From DASSNU01 sp035701265 (GTDB lineage Bacteria > Gemmatimonadota > Gemmatimonadetes > Gemmatimonadales > Gemmatimonadaceae), in assembly GCA_035701265.1 (NCBI GenBank), contig DASSNU010000017.1, positions 62,001 to 126,000 on the forward strand: a DNA stretch of 64,000 nucleotides, read 5' to 3'. Shown in pieces: positions 52,046 to 62,269 of the stretch. The notes under the pieces are model-generated. The model worked only from the letters and a program-made list of their open reading frames with translations, did no database searches and had not been told where the DNA came from. Every line of letters starts with the position of its first letter. The first letter of the stretch is position 1. A program made the translations under genes and the position numbers.

Positions 52046-55000
52046 ATGCTCTCGCTCACAGCACTCGGCGCGTTGGAGCTCCGAGACGGCGGCACCGTGC
52101 TGCTCGCCGGACGGCGAAAGCCGCTCGCCCTCCTCGCCTATCTGCTCCGTTGCGCGGGCGGAGCGGCCACGCGCGATGAGCTCGCCACGCTCCTCTGGGA
52201 GCGGAGCGGCGACGTGCTTGCGCGACAGTCCTTCCGCCAGACCCTCTCCGATCTCCGCGGCGCCGTGGGCGCGGCGCTGGTCGCGGACGGTAACCGGATC
52301 CGCGCTGCGCAGGAGCTCTTTTCGTTCGACGTGGCGGAGTTCGAGAGAGACATCTCCGCGGGCCGCTACGCCCAGGCGATCGCGCGCTGGAAGGCGGAGG
52401 GGACGTTCCTCGCCGGGCTCGAGGACGTTGGCGGCGAATCGTGGCGCTCGTGGATCGAGCGTGAACGTGCCTCGCTCTCGCGGCAGTTGGCGTTTGCGTT
52501 CGAGCGGGTGATCGACGCGCATCGATCGCGCGCCGAGTGGCGGCTTGCTGCGGAGGTGGCGGACCAGTGGCGCCGCGTGCTCCCGGGCGACGAGCGCGCG
52601 TGGATCCAGCTCGTGAGCGCGCTCCGCGCCTCGGGGCAGATCGCGACCGCCAGTGCCCGGCACGCCGACGGGATGGCCATGCTGCGCGAGGAACGCGGCA
52701 CCGAGCCGTCGGCGGCATTCACGCGGCTCGGTGCGTCGCTCACGCGAGAAGCGCCGGGCGAATCTCCCGGCGCTCGGGCGCTCATGTCCCCAGAAATGGT
52801 TGGCCGGGAGGAGCTGTTCGAGACGCTCACCGCGCTCTGGAGAAGCGCATCAGGCGGCGGCGCGTGCGTCGCGCTGATCGAGGGGGACGAGGGAGCGGGG
52901 AAGACGCGGCTCTGTCAGGAGCTCGTGCGATTCGCAAGCGGAAGGCGGCCACCTGCGCTGATCATTGCCGCGCGTGCCTTCACCGCGGAACACGATCGGG
53001 CGTTCGCCACCATTCGTCCCATCATCTCCCGCCTGGCCGATGCGCCGGGACTGGCCGCGGTCGCGCCGGAAGTGCTTGCCGATCTTGCACGGATCGCCCC
53101 GGAGCTGCGCGAGCGATTCCGTTCGCTCCCCACGCCCGGGACGAGCGCCGATCCGGAATCCCATCTGGCCCGCGCACTCGCCGACGTGGCCGCCGAGATC
53201 CCGGTGCTGCTCGTGATCGACGACGCGCCGGATGCGGACCCGGCGAGCGCGGCGGTGATTGCTGCCCTCGTACGCCGGCCGGCCCCCCGCACCGTGCTCC
53301 TCCTCACCGGGCGGAGCGACGCGTGGCGCGCATCGGCGATCGTCGATGACCTGCGCCGTCCCGCCGATGCCGGCGTGAAGCGGCTCGGACTGCCACCACT
53401 TACCGTGGACGACACGCGCGCGCTGATCGCGTCGATGGCTCCGTTCGATGGCGCGAGCGCGACGATGCTCGCCCATCGCCTGCACGCCGCCACCGGTGGA
53501 AACGCGGGCCACGTCGTGGCGCTCGCGTTCCACCTCGCCGAGCGCGGCGTTCTGGCACCGGACGCATCCGGAGTCTGGCATCTCACCTCGTCATCCGGCG
53601 AGTTGCTGCTGGACGTGCCCGCCTCGATGCGCGAGGAGATCATGCAACGCCTCGAGCGTTTGGGACCGGACGCGCAACATCTCATCCGCGTTGCGGCCGT
53701 CATTGGCCCACGAGTGAGCGCACCTGTGCTCGAATCGGTCGCGCGGCTCTCGCCCGCGGCATTCCAGGGTGCGTTGGGCGAGGCGCTGATGGCGCGACTG
53801 CTCCGCGCGGCGCCAGGCGCAGCCGAGCAGTACGAATTCACGAGCGAGCTGTGGCGGCAGACTACGTACGAGCTCATCGCTCCGAGCGAGCGACGCGCGT
53901 TGCACGGCCGCGCGGTCGCGGTGTTGCGGTCAGCGCGCCGGACGCCGGGTGAGTTTGCGGACCTGCTGTCGCATCATTCTCGATTGGCGGGACGGGACCG
54001 CCGTGTCATACGACGCCGGGTGGCTCTCGGTACGGTGGTGGTCGCTGCAGCGATGCTCGTGCTGGGCAGTCTCCTGCGCTCCCATGCCGCGCCCACAACG
54101 ACAGAGGTCCTGCTGGCCAGCGTACGGAATCTCTCTGGCGACACCATCTTCGACCTGACGCTCGCGACGGCGGCGACGGTGGCGCTCGAGCAATCGCGCC
54201 AGGTGCAGGTGGTTCCTCGCGCGCAGATCGCCGGTGCGCTTGCCCGCATGCGCCGCTCGGCGACCGCGGTGACGCTCGACGAGCCGCTGGCGCGTGAGGT
54301 CGCGGAACGCGAAGGCGTGCCGGTGGTGCTCGCGCTCGCCATCGCGAGACTCGACAGCACGTTCGATCTCTCCGTGCGCCTCGTGGAACCGCGATCGGGG
54401 CGCGACCTCTACGCCGATCGCGAGCGAGTGCGCGGCCGCGATGCAGTGCTCGGGGCGCTCGACCGGCTGTTGTCGCGCGCGCGGCATGCGATGGGCGAGT
54501 CACGCCGGTCCATTGCCGCGACCAGCGCCTCGCTCCCGCGCGTGACCACGTCCTCGCTGGACGCCCTCCGCGCCTACGCCGATGGGCAGCGTGCATGGGC
54601 CGCCGGAGAATGGGGCGCCGCCCACGGCGATTGGACGCGCGCCGTGTTGCTGGACTCCGGGTTCGCCATGGCACTCTCGGCGCTCGCCGACTACGACTAC
54701 GTGGCCGACAACAATCGGGTGACCGGGGATCGTGATCTTGCCCGCGCGCTTGCCCATCTCGATCGACTGACGGCGCGCGAGCAACTCGCGCTCCAGGCCA
54801 AGGCCGCGAGCTATCGTGGCTCGACCGACGACGCGCTGCACCTGTACGGTCTCCTTGCCGAGCGGTATCCGACGCACGACACGTGGTACAGCTACGGCAC
54901 GCAGCTCCTGCAGGCGCGCCGCTGCGGCGAGGCCATTCCCGCGTTGGAGCACGCTGTCGCCTTCGACGCGCACGACGCGCGGCCGTGGATCAACATCGCG

Positions 55001-55966
55001 ACGTGTGAACAGTTCCAGCTCGATTTTCAGCGCGCCGTCGCCGCGTACGGGCGCGCGCAGGCGATCGATTCCTCAATCCTCGACCGCGGCAACATCAATC
55101 ACGAGTTCGGCGTCGCGCTCATGCGCCTCGGGCTCCTCGACTCGGCCCAGGCAGTGTTCGCGCGAATGGTGGCGGACCCGGACCCCGCCGCGCAGGCGCT
55201 CGGACGCCGGTCGGTGGCCTACCTGCTCATGCTCCGCGGCCAGTACCGAGCTGCCGCTGTGCAATTGGATTCCGCCGTCGCGCTCGACATCGATGTCGGG
55301 GCCCGGCTGTCCGCGTTCCGGAACGAGATCATCCTCGCGCAGGCCATGCTGAGCGCGGACGACACCGTGCGTGCCCGCCGCGCACTCGATGGCGCGTGGC
55401 ACCTCGTGCCCACGCTCTCCCTGGAGCCGGCATTCGCCATGTTTGCCGGTATGGAGTTCGCGCGCGCGGGCGACCGGGAGCGTGCGATGCAGATGCTGGA
55501 CACCATGCGAGCACATGCCGAACGCGCATCGGTGGACGACCGGACGCTCGTGGCGCTGCTCAGCGCACAGCTCCAACTTCAGGAGGGGCACGCCCGCGCG
55601 GCGCGCTCCACGCTCGAGCAGGCGGAAGACACCGTGCGCGATGGTCGCCGTCTCGCGCTGCTCACGGACACGTACGTCGCGCTGGGCTTCCCCGACTCGG
55701 CGCTGGGCGCGGCAACGCGGCTCGTGCGTGATGTCCAGTTGGGGGACGAGCAGCAGGATGGGTGGATGCGCGCGTCATTGCGCATCGCCCGGCTCGCGTT
55801 GCAGATGGGAGACACCGCTCGCGCACTGCGCGCGTACCGCGAGTACGTGGCCCGGTGGGTGAACGGGGATGCGGATCTACCGGAGCTGGTCGCGGCGCGC
55901 CGCGAGTTGGGGCGACTCGCTCCCCCCCTCAGCTCTCCACGATCCAGCCGTCCCGGAGCTGGATGA
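52046..55966 (+). CDS. Membrane-spanning BTAD-type transcriptional regulator with ATPase and TPR sensor
   Basis: 1306 aa from ATG 52046; an in-frame TTG at 52019 was rejected because it crosses the operator-like repeats. Order: winged helix DNA-binding domain (1-~90, RRKPLALLAYLL and FRQTLSDLR), BTAD helical domain (~95-230), AAA/STAND-type ATPase with Walker A GDEGAGKT (280-287) and LLVIDDAPDADP as Walker B (~390), helical part to 650, then RRVIRRR and one hydrophobic helix (659-678). After it: an NLSGDTIFDLTLATA domain like TolB-like/adenylate-cyclase-associated sensors (~690-830), then TPR-like repeats to the end. Basic residues before the helix put the C-terminal half outside. The 3' end overlaps the convergent ATPase gene by 38 bp. 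Confidence 0.88.
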   Translation: MLSLTALGALELRDGGTVLLAGRRKPLALLAYLLRCAGGAATRDELATLLWERSGDVLARQSFRQTLSDLRGAVGAALVADGNRIRAAQELFSFDVAEFERDISAGRYAQAIARWKAEGTFLAGLEDVGGESWRSWIERERASLSRQLAFAFERVIDAHRSRAEWRLAAEVADQWRRVLPGDERAWIQLVSALRASGQIATASARHADGMAMLREERGTEPSAAFTRLGASLTREAPGESPGARALMSPEMVGREELFETLTALWRSASGGGACVALIEGDEGAGKTRLCQELVRFASGRRPPALIIAARAFTAEHDRAFATIRPIISRLADAPGLAAVAPEVLADLARIAPELRERFRSLPTPGTSADPESHLARALADVAAEIPVLLVIDDAPDADPASAAVIAALVRRPAPRTVLLLTGRSDAWRASAIVDDLRRPADAGVKRLGLPPLTVDDTRALIASMAPFDGASATMLAHRLHAATGGNAGHVVALAFHLAERGVLAPDASGVWHLTSSSGELLLDVPASMREEIMQRLERLGPDAQHLIRVAAVIGPRVSAPVLESVARLSPAAFQGALGEALMARLLRAAPGAAEQYEFTSELWRQTTYELIAPSERRALHGRAVAVLRSARRTPGEFADLLSHHSRLAGRDRRVIRRRVALGTVVVAAAMLVLGSLLRSHAAPTTTEVLLASVRNLSGDTIFDLTLATAATVALEQSRQVQVVPRAQIAGALARMRRSATAVTLDEPLAREVAEREGVPVVLALAIARLDSTFDLSVRLVEPRSGRDLYADRERVRGRDAVLGALDRLLSRARHAMGESRRSIAATSASLPRVTTSSLDALRAYADGQRAWAAGEWGAAHGDWTRAVLLDSGFAMALSALADYDYVADNNRVTGDRDLARALAHLDRLTAREQLALQAKAASYRGSTDDALHLYGLLAERYPTHDTWYSYGTQLLQARRCGEAIPALEHAVAFDAHDARPWINIATCEQFQLDFQRAVAAYGRAQAIDSSILDRGNINHEFGVALMRLGLLDSAQAVFARMVADPDPAAQALGRRSVAYLLMLRGQYRAAAVQLDSAVALDIDVGARLSAFRNEIILAQAMLSADDTVRARRALDGAWHLVPTLSLEPAFAMFAGMEFARAGDRERAMQMLDTMRAHAERASVDDRTLVALLSAQLQLQEGHARAARSTLEQAEDTVRDGRRLALLTDTYVALGFPDSALGAATRLVRDVQLGDEQQDGWMRASLRIARLALQMGDTARALRAYREYVARWVNGDADLPELVAARRELGRLAPPLSSPRSSRPGAG

Positions 55967-56683
55967 TCCGGTTGCCATAGCCGGCGTTCGTCTCGGAGTG
56001 GGTGACCTGGATGATCGTCGTCCCCTCACGGTTGAGCTGCTGGAACAGCTCCATGATCTCGCGCCCCTGATCGGAGTGGAGATTCCCCGTGGGCTCGTCC
56101 GCCAGGATGAGCGACGGCTTGGCGATCACCGCGCGCGCCACCCCCACGAGCTGCTGCTGCCCTCCCGAGAGCTGGCGCGGAAAGAGATCCTTCTTGGCCA
56201 CGATCCCGAATCGGTCCAGCGTGTCCGCCACGATCGCTTCGCGCTCGCTCCTGGGCACGTTGCGGTACGAGAGGGGGATGTCCAGGTTCTCGGCCACCGT
56301 CAGGTCGTCGATCAGATGGTACTGCTGAAAGACGAACCCGATGTGCTGCTTGTTGAGGGCAATGCGGTCGCGTGGCGCCATGCGGTGTACCGCGTGGCCG
56401 TGGAACTCGAACTCTCCCGTCCACGCGTTGTCGAGCATGCCGAGCACGCTGAGCAGCGTGGACTTCCCCGCGCCCGACGGCCCCATGATCGAGATGAACT
56501 CCCCCGGCTTCACCTCGAACGCGATGCGGCGGAGCACGAACGTCTTGCCCGCGGGGGTCTCGAAGACTTTCTCGAGCCCCCGCATGGCAATGAGCGGCAT
56601 CCCCGGCGCGAGCCCACTCCCGGGACGCGGGGCGCCGCGCAGGGAGACCGTGGACGCGCCGGACGAACGGCGGAAAAAGGACA

Positions 56684-56684
<1 letters not shown>
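55929..56684 (-). CDS. ABC transporter ATP-binding protein, MacB/LolD type (second ATPase of the operon)
   Basis: 251 aa; start one base into the upstream stop (TGATG). Walker A GPSGAGKS (68-75), Q-loop FVFQQYHL, signature LSGGQQQLVGVARA (Leu-Val-Gly instead of the usual Arg-Val-Ala), Walker B LILADEPTGNLHS, H-loop VTHSE. Belongs to the LolD/MacB/FtsE group. The first ~33 residues are an extra tail; internal ATGs at Met29 or Met34 are possible starts. Last gene of the adaptor-ATPase-ATPase operon. Confidence 0.9.
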
Positions 56685-57493
<809 letters not shown>

Positions 57494-57540
57494 GCGGCAC
57501 CTGTGGGTTGTGGTGGCTGTGCGACTGCGAGCGGAGAAGG

Positions 57541-58746
57541 CTATTTCAGGCGAACACGGTCGTTGTCGTCCCACTGAGACATGTCGGAGAGGATGACGCG
57601 GTCTCCCACGTTGAGTCCCTGCTCCACGACGATCGTCGTCACGGAGCTCCGTCCGAGCTTCACGTTCACGCGCGTGGCCGTCTTGCCATCAGGATCGAGC
57701 TTGAAAAGTCCCACCGTGCTCTCCGCCTGTCCGTAGGCCGGACGTCCCACGTAGAGCACGTTCTCCAGCCGCTCGATCTCGATCGTCCCGTCCACGCTCA
57801 GGTCGGGGCGGGCGCCCTTGGGGAGCTCGCCATCCAGTGAGACATCGATACCCACCGTACCGTTTACCGAGGCCGGGTCCATCCGGGAGACGTGCCCCTG
57901 GATGATCCCGTTGCGCGTGTCGATCGATGCGGTCTGGCCGATGGCGATGTCCTTGGCCTGCGTCTCCGGAATGCGCAGCACGGCCTTGAGCTTCCCGGGT
58001 TGCGCGACCGTGGCGAGCTGCTGCCCGGGGTTCACCCATTCGCCCAGCTGGAGATCCATCTGCTGCAGCACCCCGGAATCGCCGGCCACCACGTTCATCG
58101 ACGCGATGCGGTCCTGGTTGAACTTCAGGATGTCGCGCAGCCGTTGCACGTTCGCTTCCGCCAACTGGACCTGCGGGTCCATGGACTCTTCGAGACTCGC
58201 GAGCTGCTGCTTCAACGAGGCGGCCAGGTCGGCGGCGTTCTGCACTTCGATCTCGGACGCGAGCTTCTTCTCCCCCAGCGCCTTTTTCATTTCGGCATCG
58301 CGCTGCGCCTGCGCGTACTGCTGCTGGAGACTCAGCCGCTGCGACTGCAGGTTGGTCTTGAGCGTGACCAGATTCGCCTCGGCCGTGGTGAGCTGGCTCT
58401 GCGCCTGGAGCGCCTGCAGCTGCACGTCCGGGTTGCTGAGAGTGAGGATCTTCGTGCTGGGCGACACGCGCGATCCCACCAGCGAGGGATCGAGCTGCTC
58501 CACGCGTCCCGCCGTGACCGCGGTGATGAGGCGAATGTGCTCGGGGACGAGCGTCCCCGGGCCGCGCACCTGGAGCACCATCTCGCCACGGCGCACGCTG
58601 TCGATGAGCAGCGTGGCCGCGTCCACACTGGGCGGTGCAGGCTCAAGCCTGGTGAGCGCCATCGTGATGAGGGCGATGGCCACGACGGCGCCGCCGGCGT
58701 AGAAGTATTTGCGGCGCTTCGGCTTTGGCGCGCGCGCGATGTCCAC
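57541..58746 (-). CDS. MacA/HlyD-type periplasmic adaptor protein
   Basis: 401 aa from GTG 58746 with ribosome site GGAGAG. One membrane helix (~15-34), barrel-sandwich hybrid half, coiled-coil hairpin (~115-215, Gln/Leu-rich), lipoyl-like VVAGDSGVLQQMDLQLGEWV, beta-barrel PGKLKAVLRIPETQAKDI and membrane-proximal end. Role: links an inner-membrane MacB-type transporter to an outer-membrane channel. First gene of the operon with the two ATPases (47-bp gap). Confidence 0.88.
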   Translation of the reverse strand: MDIARAPKPKRRKYFYAGGAVVAIALITMALTRLEPAPPSVDAATLLIDSVRRGEMVLQVRGPGTLVPEHIRLITAVTAGRVEQLDPSLVGSRVSPSTKILTLSNPDVQLQALQAQSQLTTAEANLVTLKTNLQSQRLSLQQQYAQAQRDAEMKKALGEKKLASEIEVQNAADLAASLKQQLASLEESMDPQVQLAEANVQRLRDILKFNQDRIASMNVVAGDSGVLQQMDLQLGEWVNPGQQLATVAQPGKLKAVLRIPETQAKDIAIGQTASIDTRNGIIQGHVSRMDPASVNGTVGIDVSLDGELPKGARPDLSVDGTIEIERLENVLYVGRPAYGQAESTVGLFKLDPDGKTATRVNVKLGRSSVTTIVVEQGLNVGDRVILSDMSQWDDNDRVRLK

Positions 58747-59153
58747 GTTCCACTCTCCTCGAGTCCGGGGGCTGGCCGGCAGGGCAAGGCGCTCGCTCGG
58801 CTCCGGCCCGGCATTGTCTCGTACTGCTGGCCAGGTTACTCCAGGGCCAGGAGCGTGCCAGGCGTGTCCTGCTGTAACCTGTTGTTATACCGTTACTTAT
58901 GGCTGCCCTGAGCGGTTCCCGGCACGCGCCGATGTCCGCTCGTGGGACGGCGTGTCGCGAAAACGCGCATGATCGTCATTCTGGATGGCGACGGCGCCGC
59001 TCCGCGACCATGGGACAGTGAGCGTTACGTTGTAAGATACAAGCGTTTCCGGTAGATGGCTGGCCTGTCGCGCCGAGCGGGAAGGGCTGGACCAGGCGGA
59101 CGCTGTCCCTACCCGCGCGAATGTCGACGGCCCTCACTACGAGCGGTGAGGCG
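58747..59153. other. Divergent intergenic region, 407 bp, with AT-rich inverted repeats
   Basis: No gene. Inverted repeat GTAAC-13-GTTAC (58874-58878 and 58892-58896) surrounds a minus-strand TATAAC (58884-58889), a candidate minus-10 of the adaptor operon with a weak minus-35. A second inverted repeat, TTGTA-AGA-TACAA (59030-59042), lies before the CapA gene. These are the most AT-rich parts of the region and may be operators. Confidence 0.4.
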
Positions 59154-60590
59154 ATGGAGATTCGCCCCCGCCACGTGCCTCCTCCCGTTCCCGTGCGCTT
59201 CTTCCTTCCATCGGACTCTCCCTCGGGTCGGAGCGAGCGCTGCCGGTGGCGCCGGCGCGCTGCGACGATGCTGGCGATCGTCGCTCTGGTTCCCGCGCGC
59301 GGCGCGGCGCAGAGCGGGGCTGCGCCGCACGCTCCCGCTGACTCCGCCGGTGTGCGTGTGTGCGCGGGGGGAGACGTGTCCCTCGGCTCGAACCTGCCGC
59401 TCCCCGAGCCGCCTCCGGCCACGCGCGATGCGCACCGCCGGCCCACTCTGGAGCGCGGGGCGCACAGGAGGCCGGCGCGTCAGCGCACGCCGCCGCGCGC
59501 TCCGCGCGACACGGCGATCGACTCCATCCCCGATCCCGACTCGCTCCTCGCGCCCCTCCTGCCGCTGGTGGCCGATGCTGATCTCCTGCTCGTGAACGTC
59601 GAGGGCGCGATCGGCGACGGGCCAGCCACGCACCAGAAGTGCCGATCGGGATCGGAGTTCTGCTACGCCTTCCGCCAGCCGGTGGCGGCCGCGATGGCGC
59701 TGCGTCGGCTTCTCCCCACCGGGATCGTGGCGGGGAACGTGGCCAACAACCACGCGCACGATGCGGGGGACGACGGCTTCGCGCGCACGCTCGATCTCCT
59801 CGCGCGCGCGGGCGTGGCGGTGACGGGGGCGGACACCATGCCCACGCTGATCGTCACACCCGCGGGTGACAGCGTGGCCCTCCTGGGCTTCAGCACGTCG
59901 GCCGGCCCCGATCCGCGCGACCTGGCGGCGGTGCGCCGGCACGTGGCCCGGGCGGCCGCGCTCACTCCGTTCGTGATCGTCACGATGCACATGGGGGCGG
60001 AGGGGGTGGCCGCGCAGCGCACGAGCGATACCACGGAGACGTACCTCGGCGTGGATCGCGGCAACGTGGTGGCGTTCGCCCACGCGGCGGTGGATGCCGG
60101 CGCGCGGCTGGTGGTGGGACATGGCCCGCACGTGGTGCGCGCCTTCGAGTGGCGCGACGGCGCGCTCATCGCGTACTCGCTGGGGAATCTGGTGACGTAC
60201 GGCGCCTTCAACATGGAGCCGCCACTCAACCGCGGCGTGCTGGCGTGCGTGACCATCGATGCACGAGGGGCGCTGCGCGACCCCGTGCTTCGCGCCACGT
60301 ATCAGGGCGTGGCCGGGCGCGTCCGGGCGGACCCGGCCGCACGTGCGGTGGCGCTCGCCGATTCGCTCAGCCGGCTGGACTTCCCGCTCACCGGCGCGCG
60401 GTTCATCACCGAGACACGGATACTTCCCGCAGCGATCGTTGGGGAGAGCGCGGCGACATACGACAGCGCCGCGAGGGATGACAGCGCGGCGCGATACGAC
60501 AGCACCGCGCGACGCGACAGCACGGCGAAGCGCGACAGCACGGCGAAGCGCGACAGCACCGCGCCGGTGCGGCGGCGTCAGCCGGAGTGA
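59154..60590 (+). CDS. CapA-like metallophosphatase-fold protein, exported, with repeat tail
   Basis: 478 aa from ATG 59154 (ribosome site GTGAGG); ATG 59121 is in frame and possible. Signal segment RRRAATMLAIVALVPAR to GAAQ. CapA (PGA_cap) motifs: AGGDVSLG (metal), LLVNVEGAIGD, GNVANNHAHDAGDDGF, VTMHMGAEG (usually HWG.E), VVGHGPHVV. A Pro/Arg-rich insert follows the first motif. CapA relatives act in poly-gamma-glutamate or other envelope chemistry; here the role is unproven. Ends with six hexapeptide repeats (see repeat entry). Convergent overlap of 13 bp with the next gene. Confidence 0.85.
   Translation: MEIRPRHVPPPVPVRFFLPSDSPSGRSERCRWRRRAATMLAIVALVPARGAAQSGAAPHAPADSAGVRVCAGGDVSLGSNLPLPEPPPATRDAHRRPTLERGAHRRPARQRTPPRAPRDTAIDSIPDPDSLLAPLLPLVADADLLLVNVEGAIGDGPATHQKCRSGSEFCYAFRQPVAAAMALRRLLPTGIVAGNVANNHAHDAGDDGFARTLDLLARAGVAVTGADTMPTLIVTPAGDSVALLGFSTSAGPDPRDLAAVRRHVARAAALTPFVIVTMHMGAEGVAAQRTSDTTETYLGVDRGNVVAFAHAAVDAGARLVVGHGPHVVRAFEWRDGALIAYSLGNLVTYGAFNMEPPLNRGVLACVTIDARGALRDPVLRATYQGVAGRVRADPAARAVALADSLSRLDFPLTGARFITETRILPAAIVGESAATYDSAARDDSAARYDSTARRDSTAKRDSTAKRDSTAPVRRRQPE
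60459..60566 (+). repeat. 18-bp x 6 tandem repeat coding hexapeptides in the CapA-like gene
   Basis: Six in-frame 18-bp units coding [YDR]DS[AT]A[RKP]: YDSAAR, DDSAAR, YDSTAR, RDSTAK, RDSTAK, RDSTAP. Units 4 and 5 are identical in DNA, suggesting recent expansion. The tail is charged, Ser/Thr-rich and disordered in character. Confidence 0.9.
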
Positions 60591-61186
60591 TCCGCGGCGA
60601 GCGTGCTGTCGGTGACCAGTCGACGGACGCCGCGCCAGGGCTTGATGCGCGGTGCGGGGGGACGGTCCAGCTCGCTCTCGATCACCTTGCCAGCCGCGCT
60701 GCTGGCGTGAATGAAGCGGCCGTTCCCGATGTAGATGCCCACGTGACTCACCCGCCCTCGCCCGAAGGTGAGAATGTCGCCGGGGAGGAGCCGCGTGGTA
60801 TCGCGCGCCACTTTCACGCCGGCTTTCGCTTGCTGCGCCGCCGTGCGTGGCAGCTCGAGATGGAGCGCGTTGGAGATGTAGCGCAGCAGACCGCTGCAGT
60901 CGAAGCCGCGTTCGGGTGAGCTGCCGCCGTACACGTACCGGCGCCCCAGTTGCGCGCGGGCGAGCGCGACGAGCGAGTCGCGCATCGCACGCGCGCTGGC
61001 GCTGAAGATCGCGAGCGAGTGGGCGGTGCCGGCCTGCGCGCTATCGGCGGAAGCGGCCGCCGCGACGATGGGGACGATCGGGCGCTGTGCTGCGGTCGTC
61101 GCGGGGACGACAACGGCGCCCATGAGCAGTGCCAGCGGCAGCCAGCGAGACAGGCGGCGCTCCGTGTCCGATCGGATGGCGATCAT
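60578..61186 (-). CDS. NlpC/P60 cell-wall peptidase
   Basis: 202 aa. Signal peptide (RWLPLALLMGAVVVPATTAAQ). Catalytic triad Cys97 (GFDCSGL), His148 (VSHVGIYIG) and third residue His160 (FIHASS). YVYGGSSPERGFDCSG and LLPGDILTF are standard for the family. Cleaves D-gamma-glutamyl-diamino acid bonds in murein peptides. No SH3 or LysM targeting domain is present. Confidence 0.92.
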   Translation of the reverse strand: MIAIRSDTERRLSRWLPLALLMGAVVVPATTAAQRPIVPIVAAAASADSAQAGTAHSLAIFSASARAMRDSLVALARAQLGRRYVYGGSSPERGFDCSGLLRYISNALHLELPRTAAQQAKAGVKVARDTTRLLPGDILTFGRGRVSHVGIYIGNGRFIHASSAAGKVIESELDRPPAPRIKPWRGVRRLVTDSTLAADHSG

Positions 61187-61368
61187 TCGAGGGGCTCAGA
61201 GGGTCCGTCAGTGGACGAGCGCCGCGCATGCCCTGCAACGCTCCCCGCCAGCCGGCGCCGCCTGCGGCCGGAGACGTTCCACGCTCCCGCAACAGGCGGC
61301 GCCGCGCCCATGCTAACGGCCCGCCGCGTCTCGGTCAACCGCACGCGGCGCGCCGCGTGCCGGCACGC

Positions 61369-62235
61369 TCACGGCGCGCCCGGTGCGTCGCGCCCTGCGT
61401 CGCGATCCACGTCCCTGTCGAGCACGCGCCGCCGCACCACCACTTCCTCCACCACGTGCCCGGCATCCTGCGGGCGCTCGCGCGCCGGATAGCGCACCTC
61501 GCGCTCTTCGGAGCTCTCGGTCACACGGCGCTCGTCCGCCGGGATCGCGCGCCGTTCGACGACTACGTCATCGCGCGCCGCCTCGCGCGCCGCCTCGCGC
61601 GCGCCTTCGGTTGCGTCCTTCGCCTTGTGCTCCGCCTCGCGTGCGCGCTCGTCCGCAGCGCGCTCCGCATCGCGACTCCGCTGATCGGCCTCGTGCCGAG
61701 CGCGCTCCTGTTCGTCGGCGCGCTGGGCCTCGTGCTCGGCGCGGCGGCGCGCCACGCGGAGCTCCTCGTCGGCGCGACGAATGCGATACTCGGCGCCGTG
61801 CTCCACCGCGCGGTCGCCGTACACGTCGGCGTACTGCCGCGCGAAACGGCGTGCGTCCTCATCGCTCACCGGCCCGCGCCCCAGCGACGGGAGCTCCACG
61901 TCCGCATCGAAGCGCGCGCCGTCCAGCACCACGCGTTTGGCGTCACGGTCCACCCACGCCGCGCGGATCGGCGCGAGCGAATGGCGATCCGTCCCCTCGA
62001 GGTCGATGTCCAGCATCACCACCTCGCCGCGTTCCGTGTCCACGAGCAGGTCATCCACCTCGCCCAGATCGCGCCCGCTCGAGGTGAACACGTGCCACCC
62101 GCGGATGTCCGGCTCGCCGTCGCCGATGCGATAGCGCCCCAGCTCGCGCAGCGGCGCGAGGTGTCGCGTTTCCTTGGGATCGGGTCCCACGCCGGCCAGA
62201 TCGAGCCCGTCGCGCTCGTCCTTCTTCCTCGTCAT
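61369..62235 (-). CDS. PRC-barrel protein with coiled coil and DUF2382-like tail
   Basis: 288 aa from ATG 62235 with ribosome site GAGGAGG. PRC-barrel region ~40-115 (DIRGWHVFTSSGRDLGEVDDLLVDTERGEV, LAPIRAAWVD). Middle ~125-230 is a long Arg/Glu/Ala coiled coil. The C-terminal VVVERRAIPADERRVTESSEE and VVEEVVVRRRVLDRD match the DUF2382 stress-protein pattern. Soluble; such proteins often respond to oxidative or envelope stress. The small membrane protein gene lies 34 bp upstream on the same strand. Confidence 0.85.
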   Translation of the reverse strand: MTRKKDERDGLDLAGVGPDPKETRHLAPLRELGRYRIGDGEPDIRGWHVFTSSGRDLGEVDDLLVDTERGEVVMLDIDLEGTDRHSLAPIRAAWVDRDAKRVVLDGARFDADVELPSLGRGPVSDEDARRFARQYADVYGDRAVEHGAEYRIRRADEELRVARRRAEHEAQRADEQERARHEADQRSRDAERAADERAREAEHKAKDATEGAREAAREAARDDVVVERRAIPADERRVTESSEEREVRYPARERPQDAGHVVEEVVVRRRVLDRDVDRDAGRDAPGAP

Positions 62236-62269
62236 GCGTCCTCCTCGGCCCACGTGCCGGCCGGTCTCA

